DNA of 12,991 bases from Planctomycetota bacterium (lineage in GTDB: Bacteria; Planctomycetota; Phycisphaerae; Sedimentisphaerales; SM23-30): NCBI GenBank assembly GCA_029573975.1, contig JAKQBU010000011.1, forward strand, positions 1 through 12,991, written 5' to 3'. Both the position numbers and the translations under genes were made by a program. Shown here piece by piece: positions 8,361 to 12,991 of the stretch. The notes beneath the pieces are model-generated. The model was given only the letters and a program-made list of their open reading frames with translations. It was not told the DNA's origin and did not search any database. Within the stretch, counting starts at the first letter, position 1, and every line of letters begins with the position of its first letter.

Positions 8361-9449
8361 TTAAACTATGGATTTTGATTGGGTCTGATTTACCTTACTT
8401 TGGAATATCTCATTTACTTTTCGGGCCTCTTCGAGATCACGGGTGGAAACATGAATCGAGACGCCGTTAGCCGGTAGTTCCTTCAGAATTCTTTCCAGCC
8501 AGGCGGGAAAATCCTCGCCATACATTCGCCAGATGACCAGCGGCTTGCGGGCCTGAATCTTCTTCCACCCGTTCAGGGTTCCCTCCACGTCACAATTGGC
8601 GTCATCCAGATTGAGTTCCATCACGTCGATTTCAGGAATCCCCAACAGATCGTCAATTGCCCACAAGGCCGAACCATGCAGATGAAAGGCAATGCAGGGA
8701 ATTTGGCCGGCGATTTGCCGGTCCAGCGGCAGGAAAAATTCGCGGAAGATCTTCGGCGACAGCAGTGCCATCGCATCTTCCTGCAGCCAGGCCAGTTTAT
8801 CCGGCGCCCAGCTTCGCAGGGCCGCATCCCCGGCGATATACCCGGTATCCGAATGGGGGATACATTCCAATTGTGCCTGGGCCGCTTCCACCCAGAATTC
8901 CGCGCAGAGCGCCGCCGCCCTCTTCACCACTTCCGGCTCATCGATCAGATCCATCAGCAGGTTGGAAGCGCCCCGCAGGGCAAAAAGAATATCCGATGGC
9001 CCCCGCATCAGGGTCGGCGCCACCTGGTACCGCCCGCGCGAATGCTCGACCAGGGCCCCCATCAGCTCGATCAATTTCTGGTACCACGGATTCTGGCGGT
9101 CGGGTTTTTGCCAGTGCCACTGGTCCCACTGGGATATGCAGGGTTCCGCCCACAGGTTGGTATCCGAAGCCTGAATGGGACATCCCATGATCGCCTCCAG
9201 CCAGGCCATACCTGCAAACGGGGCCGCCACATAGGGATAATCGCCCAGGTTTTGATGCGTTTCGTACAGGCGGTCGCAATCCTGTAAAAACAAATCCACC
9301 CGGATATCCTCCGGCCGCACCGCCTTCCCGGCTACATGCTTCATCAGCAGCGGAAACCGCTGGCTGGCCATGAACCCGGCATTGATCCCCAGCAGCGGCC
9401 GGCCGATCTCCTGTCGCTGCCACATGGCTTGATGTAGTTTCAGATTCAT
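8361..9449 (-). CDS. Uroporphyrinogen-decarboxylase-fold protein (UroD/MtaA superfamily), function unknown
   Basis: 362 residues with no signal peptide, so cytoplasmic. The sequence follows the UroD/corrinoid-methyltransferase superfamily. Near residues 222-245 is the QEDAMALLSPKIFREFF pattern, followed by LPLD, which resembles the family's Q-D-x(3)-LISP-x-x-F-x-EF-x-x-P signature. The strand ending in FHLHGS (255-260) corresponds to the family position that is typically H-x-C-G. Here the Cys is replaced by His, so the zinc- or cofactor-binding pattern of MtaA-type methyltransferases is not fully present. It is unlikely to be the haem-pathway HemE, because it diverges strongly and heads a sugar operon. 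ATG 9449 has AAGGA 9 nt upstream. It is the first gene after the predicted promoter. Related proteins are common in sugar loci of PVC bacteria, but I know of no established reaction for them. Confidence 0.72.
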   Translation of the reverse strand: MNLKLHQAMWQRQEIGRPLLGINAGFMASQRFPLLMKHVAGKAVRPEDIRVDLFLQDCDRLYETHQNLGDYPYVAAPFAGMAWLEAIMGCPIQASDTNLWAEPCISQWDQWHWQKPDRQNPWYQKLIELMGALVEHSRGRYQVAPTLMRGPSDILFALRGASNLLMDLIDEPEVVKRAAALCAEFWVEAAQAQLECIPHSDTGYIAGDAALRSWAPDKLAWLQEDAMALLSPKIFREFFLPLDRQIAGQIPCIAFHLHGSALWAIDDLLGIPEIDVMELNLDDANCDVEGTLNGWKKIQARKPLVIWRMYGEDFPAWLERILKELPANGVSIHVSTRDLEEARKVNEIFQSKVNQTQSKSIV

Positions 9450-9662
9450 CCAATACCATCCTTACCCAGATGGATCCTATATACTGGTGGTTATTCAGGT
9501 AATGCCTGGGCACCCACATGCCGGCGCAAAAACATCGGCAGCATATGGCCGAATGAATACCAGATTAACCGTCGTATCGTGTTACAAGGTTCCGTATCTC
9601 ACTTCGTAACTATCGAATTCACAGTATGTTATCAATCCAGTACTTTCTTGTTCCTGGATCAC
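9450..9662 (-). other. Predicted 5' leader of the sugar operon
   Basis: From the predicted transcription start (about 9663) to the first gene lie roughly 210 nt with no convincing gene. A 17-codon frame (MLPMFLRRHVGAQALPE, starting near 9546) has no ribosome binding site. Weak inverted repeats (ATCCAG/CTGGAT at 9635-9659; TGCCG/CGGCA at 9519-9540) are too short to claim a riboswitch or attenuator. Confidence 0.35.
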
Positions 9663-9669
9663 ATACACC

Positions 9670-9698
9670 ATTATCTTCTCGGGCCATAAAATTCACAA
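9670..9698 (-). promoter_or_regulatory. Predicted sigma-70-type promoter of the sugar operon
   Basis: On the minus strand TTGTGA (9698-9693) is followed by a 17-nt spacer and GATAAT (9675-9670). That gives 4/6 and 5/6 matches to the -35 and -10 consensus with ideal spacing. It faces the operon and sits one base downstream of the paired palindromic sites. The non-ideal -35 is typical of activator-dependent promoters. Transcription would begin around 9663. This is a prediction from sequence only. Confidence 0.55.
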
Positions 9699-9699
9699 A

Positions 9700-9732
9700 G
9701 CCATATCTGGTAAAAAATTCGCCATTTCTGGC
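9700..9732 (-). promoter_or_regulatory. Candidate operator for the XylR-like regulator: two palindromic repeats 21 bp apart
   Basis: On the plus strand GCCATATCTGGT (9700-9711) and GCCATTTCTGGC (9721-9732) match at 10 of 12 positions, and their starts are exactly 21 bp apart (two helical turns). Each is a hyphenated palindrome (CCA-N4-TGG). The promoter-proximal copy lies one base from the predicted -35. In the E. coli arabinose system the tandem araI half-sites are also spaced 21 bp, with the proximal one touching the -35, so the layout fits activation by an AraC-family protein. A partial third match, GCCATA, is at 9683-9688. Binding by the neighbouring regulator is inference. Confidence 0.5.
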
Positions 9733-9796
9733 AATGCCTCAAATCCTGATTCCGTATATTTGATGGGTGATATGAAAGAAGGAATGAGAATCATAA

Positions 9797-10966
9797 TTAT
9801 TTAGTAATGAATTGTTTACGAAATGCCAGGGGCGTCATGCCGGTCTCGTTTTTAAAATACCTCGCCAAATGATCATCACCGGTGTATCCAAGCTTTATTG
9901 CTATTTGTGCTATCGACTGATTGGTCTCTAACAGCAGCCGGGAAATTTTATCGATGCGAACGCGCGTGATTTCTTCATGAATCGAACGGCCCAGCACCCT
10001 GTGGAACCGGTCGAGCAGGCAGCGCCGGGATAGAGTTGTGGCCTCTATCACATCCGGAACCTGTATCATTTCCCGGGCATGTTCGCGGATATACCGCACC
10101 GCCTTGGCTACCTCCACATCTTGCATGGCGAAGATGTCGGTAGATTGACGCGTCTCAATCAGGCTTGGTAAAGCGATAATTTTTTGGCTTTTCATCATCT
10201 CGCCGGCCATCAGCCGATCCAGCAGTTCCGCCGCGTCATAACCGGCCTTTTCAAAATCGATATCGATGCTGGAAAGCGGCGGTAAAAACAAATTGCAGAT
10301 TACCTCATCATTATCCACCCCCAATACCGCCGCTTCTTCCGGTACTTGAATCCGGGCTAATTTGCAGGCTTCCATAACCTGCTGGCCACGGTAATCACAG
10401 CAGGTCATAATTCCCACCGGTTTGGGCAGCGCTTCCAGCCAGGCCGCCAGCCGATTTTGCTCTTTCTTCCAGATTCGCTGCATCTTGCCGCGCGGCTGCT
10501 GATACTGGTGAATGCGGCATCCGGATTGCAGAACACGGGCTGCAAAACTTTCACTGCGTTTCAAGGACCACGCCATATCATCGTAGCCGCAATAGGCAAA
10601 ATCCCGAAATCCCCGCTCCAGAAAATGCTCAGCTCCCATTTTGCCGATCATCTCGGAATCCGTAACAATCATAGGCAGATTGGAAATCCCTTTCTTGACC
10701 GTACTGCCGACGATGACCGGCTTGCCCATCGCCGCGATCTGCTCAACTTTTTCCAGATCACGGACAATGATCCCATCTGGTTCGATTTCCCGCAGCCAGG
10801 ACAGTGTATTTTTTCGGGCGGGGATTTCCTTATAGGACAAGGGTTCCAGAAAAAAGGCCCAGGGCTTGTGCAGCGAGGAATATTTGGCAATTCCCCGCAG
10901 CATCTTTCTGCCGCATGCGGAGGAAGACTCTATCAGCAAAACGACTTTCCGAGGATTGTCCGGCAT
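9797..10966 (-). CDS. XylR-type transcriptional regulator: LacI-like sugar-sensing domain plus AraC DNA-binding domain
   Basis: 389 residues from ATG 10966, close to E. coli XylR (392). Residues 5-275 form a periplasmic-binding-protein-like sensor of the LacI/GalR type without the LacI DNA-binding headpiece. Visible are the early strand KVVLLIESS, the GVDNDE strand-turn near 216-221, and NRLAAWLEALPKPVGIM (171-187), which parallels a XylR segment. Residues about 285-387 are an AraC double helix-turn-helix domain, with SIAQIAIKLGY followed by HLARYFKNETGMTP as the second helix-turn-helix signature. Such proteins sense a free sugar and usually activate a nearby catabolic operon. A longer TTG start at 11065 has no ribosome binding site and would overlap the repeat element, whereas ATG 10966 has AGGA 9 nt upstream. 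The regulator lies upstream of, and parallel to, the sugar operon, separated from it by the candidate operator and promoter. Confidence 0.88.
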   Translation of the reverse strand: MPDNPRKVVLLIESSSACGRKMLRGIAKYSSLHKPWAFFLEPLSYKEIPARKNTLSWLREIEPDGIIVRDLEKVEQIAAMGKPVIVGSTVKKGISNLPMIVTDSEMIGKMGAEHFLERGFRDFAYCGYDDMAWSLKRSESFAARVLQSGCRIHQYQQPRGKMQRIWKKEQNRLAAWLEALPKPVGIMTCCDYRGQQVMEACKLARIQVPEEAAVLGVDNDEVICNLFLPPLSSIDIDFEKAGYDAAELLDRLMAGEMMKSQKIIALPSLIETRQSTDIFAMQDVEVAKAVRYIREHAREMIQVPDVIEATTLSRRCLLDRFHRVLGRSIHEEITRVRIDKISRLLLETNQSIAQIAIKLGYTGDDHLARYFKNETGMTPLAFRKQFITK

Positions 10967-11059
10967 CTTTACTTTTCCTATCCTCTGCGATTTTCTGAAC
11001 TCGCTTTCACTCTCAGAATAGGAATTTTTTTCCCTGGAAGCAAGCAAAATAGATAAAAT

Positions 11060-11145
11060 CGCCAAAAGTCGGAACGGACATCCATAATCAGCTCCGGCTC
11101 CCCAATAACAAGGGTTGATGAGTTTATGATGACGGCGTCAAAATT
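11060..11145 (+). repeat. Copy A of a ~86-bp dispersed noncoding repeat
   Basis: This stretch aligns with the minus strand of 12624-12710 at about three quarters identity by hand, with a single 1-nt gap. Shared blocks are CGCCAAAAGTC, ATAACAAGGG within CCCC...GGGG, and GGCGTCAAA. Most differences look like transitions. Its right end holds the palindrome TGACG-G-CGTCA (11130-11140). It lies between the regulator start and waaA; no protein-coding role is apparent. Confidence 0.6.
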
Positions 11146-11188
11146 GTGGTTCAGAATGGAATCGGATTATTTTTACCGGAAATTTCAC

Positions 11189-11217
11189 TTGCTCACCGAA
11201 CGTAATTTTCCCACAAT
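11189..11217 (+). promoter_or_regulatory. Weak promoter candidate for waaA
   Basis: TTGCTC (11189-11194), a 17-nt gap, then CACAAT (11212-11217): right spacing, but only about 3/6 and 4/6 consensus matches. It sits 35 nt before waaA, in AT-rich DNA. Low confidence; nothing better is visible between copy A of the repeat and the gene. Confidence 0.2.
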
Positions 11218-11251
11218 GGTCTGGTGATTTTTTTCTATCTGGATTTCGATC

Positions 11252-12613
11252 ATGATTATATGTTATTTATTGGACCTTATTTACGCAATTATTCTGCTGA
11301 TTCTGTCCCCCTGGCTGCTGTACCGGGTTCTATTTCAGCGGCGGTATCGCAGCGGGTGGGGCCAGCGGTTTGGGGCGGTACCCAAGCGGTACAGCCGGCA
11401 GCCGTGCATCTGGATACATGCGGTGAGCATGGGGGAGATCAACGCGATTGGCACGCTGGTGAAGATGCTGGGGCAGGTGCTGCCGCAGTTTGAGATTGTT
11501 ATCAGCAGTACGACGGATACAGGGATGGCACGGGCGAAGAGTTTGTATGGGCAGGCGCACCGGGTGTTTTTCTATCCGTGGGATTTCAGTTTTGCGGTGC
11601 AGCGGGCCTTCGACCGGATTCGGCCGGATCTATGCATCTTGATGGAGCTGGAGGTATGGCATAACTTTACGGCTATCGCGGCACGGCGTTCCGTGCCGGT
11701 GGTGGTGGCCAACGGCCGGATCAGCAGCGGGAAGGGGTTCCCCCGGTACCGGCGGATCGCTCCGCTGGTGCGGCCGATGTTCCGGCGGCTGGCGCTGGTA
11801 TTGGCGCAGGATGAGACGTATGCCCGGCGGTTTGGGATCCTGGGAGTGCCGGCGGAGCGAGTGAAAGTGGTGGGATCGCTCAAATATGATACGGCGGACA
11901 CGGGGGAGACGGTGGCCGGGGCGGCGGAACTGGCGGGGAAGCTGGGGTTGGCGGCTGAGGGGGGCCCGGTTTGGGTGGCGGGAAGTACGGGAGATGGGGA
12001 GGAAGCGATCGTATTGGATAGCTATGAATCGCTGCGGCGGCAGGCACGGTTTCAGGCGGTGCGGCTGGCGATTGTGCCGCGAAAGCCGGAGCGTTTTGAG
12101 GAGGTGGCCCGGCTGATCGAATCGCGGGGGTATCGGTTGGTGCGGTACAGCCGGGTGAAGGCGGGGGAATATACGGCGGGGCCGGAGGATGGGCAGGCGG
12201 TGATCCTGGGGGATACGATGGGGGATTTGCGGAAGTTTTACAGCCTGGCGGCGGTGATATTTGTGGGCCGGTCGCTGGTGCCGATGGGCGGCTCGGATAT
12301 GATGGAAGCGGCGGGGCTGGGTAAGCCGGTTATCGTGGGGCCTTACACCGAGAACTTTACCGAAACCGTGGAACTTTTGCAGCGGGGCGAGGGAATCGCC
12401 GTGGTTCGCAATGGAAATAATCTAACGGAGAAAGTATCGGAATTACTTGAAAATAAAGAACTTGCTATAACGCTGGGCCGGCGCGGGCGGCAGGTGATAC
12501 TGGACAATCAGGGGGCTACGCGGCGAACCGTGGAGGCGATTTGTGAGGTTCTGGGATACCAGATGCCGTTTTCCGAGGGAGGAATTGCCACCCCTAAAGC
12601 TGATATAAGCTGA
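11252..12613 (+). CDS. waaA: 3-deoxy-D-manno-octulosonic acid (Kdo) transferase
   Basis: 453 residues (E. coli WaaA has 425). It transfers Kdo from CMP-Kdo to lipid A precursor at the inner face of the cytoplasmic membrane. Residues 1-25 form the N-terminal membrane anchor. The N-terminal glycosyltransferase domain carries HAVSMGEI with Glu62 as the expected catalytic base, then STTDTG (86-91), FYPWDF (107-112), ELEVWHN (132-138), ANGRIS (153-158) and GSLKYD (208-213). The C-terminal domain carries AGSTGDGEE, PRKPERFEEV, GDTMGDL and GKPVIVGPYTENF. Where many homologs read GGHNPLEPA, this one reads GGSDMMEAA (346-354), keeping the Glu but not the His-Asn. The coding strand is strikingly G-rich with G-ending codons until about 12360, unlike the minus-strand genes. 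It is a single gene, convergent with the ATPase remnant, and not functionally linked to the sugar operon. Confidence 0.93.
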   Translation: MIICYLLDLIYAIILLILSPWLLYRVLFQRRYRSGWGQRFGAVPKRYSRQPCIWIHAVSMGEINAIGTLVKMLGQVLPQFEIVISSTTDTGMARAKSLYGQAHRVFFYPWDFSFAVQRAFDRIRPDLCILMELEVWHNFTAIAARRSVPVVVANGRISSGKGFPRYRRIAPLVRPMFRRLALVLAQDETYARRFGILGVPAERVKVVGSLKYDTADTGETVAGAAELAGKLGLAAEGGPVWVAGSTGDGEEAIVLDSYESLRRQARFQAVRLAIVPRKPERFEEVARLIESRGYRLVRYSRVKAGEYTAGPEDGQAVILGDTMGDLRKFYSLAAVIFVGRSLVPMGGSDMMEAAGLGKPVIVGPYTENFTETVELLQRGEGIAVVRNGNNLTEKVSELLENKELAITLGRRGRQVILDNQGATRRTVEAICEVLGYQMPFSEGGIATPKADIS

Positions 12614-12623
12614 TCCATCAAAT

Positions 12624-12710
12624 AACTTTGACGCCAGCGTCAAAAGCTCGTCGTCCCCTTGTTATCGGGGCGTCAGAGCAATTTTTGGAAGTCGATATTG
12701 ACTTTTGGCG
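12624..12710 (-). repeat. Copy B of the ~86-bp dispersed noncoding repeat, inverted relative to copy A
   Basis: Read on the minus strand, this matches 11060-11145 over its whole length. Together the copies form inverted repeats around waaA. It fills most of the gap between the convergent ends of waaA and the ATPase remnant. It contains two potential hairpins: TTTGACGC-CA-GCGTCAAA (12627-12644, perfect) and CCCC...GGGG (12655-12670). Confidence 0.6.
12627..12670. terminator. Possible bidirectional terminator hairpins within copy B
   Basis: A perfect 8-bp stem with a 2-base loop (12627-12644) starts 14 nt after the waaA stop, and a 4-bp CCCC/GGGG stem follows. They sit between convergent genes, where a terminator is expected. 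No clear T-run follows either stem, and the hairpins may simply be part of the repeat. Confidence 0.28.
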
Positions 12711-12732
12711 TTTCCGTCAACTTTAAGCAACT

Positions 12733-12991
12733 TCAATTTCGCCGCAATAATTTCAAACCTTCAAACCACATGATACTCACCCCTCCCACGATCAAACTGA
12801 TGAACAAATCAATCCCGTGCAGGGGGGCAAAGTGGAAAAGGTCGCGCAGCGAAGGCACATAAAGTACCAAACCCAAAAGAATGACGGTTCCGATGAGAAT
12901 CCACCAGAGCGCCTTGTTGGGTTTAAGTGTCCTGGCGATTGTCATGGGCGTTTTCCTGGTCACACGGGCCATGGGCCATCAGGAAAACAAT
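12733..12991 (-). pseudogene. C-terminal end of a P-type cation-transporting ATPase, reading frame interrupted
   Basis: The last 80 codons (from ATG 12972 to TGA 12733) encode two membrane helices joined by a short loop: ALWWILIGTVILLGLVLYVP, LRDLFHFAPLHGID, then a second helix ending in FEGLKLLRRN. This is the pattern of the final two helices of Ca2+/cation P-type ATPases, where the loop reads like LF-x-x-x-PL and the end is E-x-x-K-x-x-R. The preceding LFS...MARVTRKTP in the same frame resembles the LF...R segment after helix 8, but an in-frame TGA lies at 12981-12979. The ATG at 12972 has no ribosome binding site, so a free-standing 79-residue protein is unlikely. The other two minus-strand frames are also closed soon after. 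Nonsense mutation, frameshift beyond the edge, or sequence error are the options. Confidence 0.55.

Noticed and set aside
7322..8470. 382-codon plus-strand frame opposite the sugar-acid dehydratase
   Set aside because: Exact antisense of a well-supported enolase-superfamily gene and running into the next gene; no domain and no plausible ribosome binding site.
8361..9449. Calling the first operon gene hemE
   Set aside because: Too divergent from true uroporphyrinogen decarboxylases and located in a sugar operon; only the fold family is supported.
9519..9540. TGCCG...CGGCA inverted repeat and nearby TGGG-CA-CCCA in the operon leader
   Set aside because: Five- and four-pair stems are expected by chance at this composition; not enough for a riboswitch or attenuator call.
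9635..9659. ATCCAG/CTGGAT inverted repeat with a 13-nt loop downstream of the predicted promoter
   Set aside because: Only six pairs with no extension; could be a regulator half-site pair, but no second line of support.
10967..11065. 33-residue N-terminal extension of the XylR-like regulator from a TTG codon
   Set aside because: No ribosome binding site, overlap with the repeat element, and family length fits ATG 10966.
1..12991. CRISPR array, tRNA, rRNA, insertion sequence or phage genes
   Set aside because: Looked for regularly spaced repeats, tRNA-like cloverleaf sequences and transposase or integrase motifs; none seen.

Overview
The window looks like chromosomal DNA from a Gram-negative bacterium. 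A complete Kdo transferase implies lipopolysaccharide. The mix of GH36 enzymes, a uroporphyrinogen-decarboxylase-like protein, a mandelate-racemase-family enzyme and a XylR-type regulator recalls Planctomycetota (Phycisphaerae-like) or other PVC-superphylum sugar loci. That placement is an inference from gene content only. The standard code applies, because TGA is the natural stop of at least two genes.

Positions 1-9449, minus strand: seven closely spaced genes, 16-43 nt apart, read leftward as one apparent sugar-utilisation operon. In transcription order they are a UroD-fold protein, an enolase-superfamily sugar-acid dehydratase, a D-2-hydroxyacid dehydrogenase, two tandem secreted GH36 alpha-galactosidase-type hydrolases, a RhaT-type sugar/proton symporter, and an aldose-epimerase-like protein cut by the window edge. 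The likely logic is that exported hydrolases release a sugar, the symporter imports it, and the dehydratase and dehydrogenase act on the derived sugar acid. No kinase, aldolase or sugar dehydrogenase producing the acid is visible here.

Positions 9450-9796: a 347-nt intergenic region. It holds a strong promoter candidate facing the operon (TTGTGA, 17 nt, GATAAT). Directly upstream of it are two near-identical palindromic sites exactly 21 bp apart, resembling an AraC-family operator. The implied leader before the first gene is about 210 nt.

Positions 9797-10966, minus strand: a XylR-type regulator (LacI/PBP1-like sensor plus AraC DNA-binding domain), the obvious candidate to bind that operator.

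Positions 10967-12732: a plus-strand waaA (Kdo transferase) flanked by two diverged ~86-bp copies of the same noncoding element in inverted orientation. This part is unrelated to the sugar operon.

Positions 12733-12991, minus strand: the last ~80 residues of what looks like a P-type cation ATPase, with an in-frame TGA just upstream, so this end is broken or carries a sequence error.
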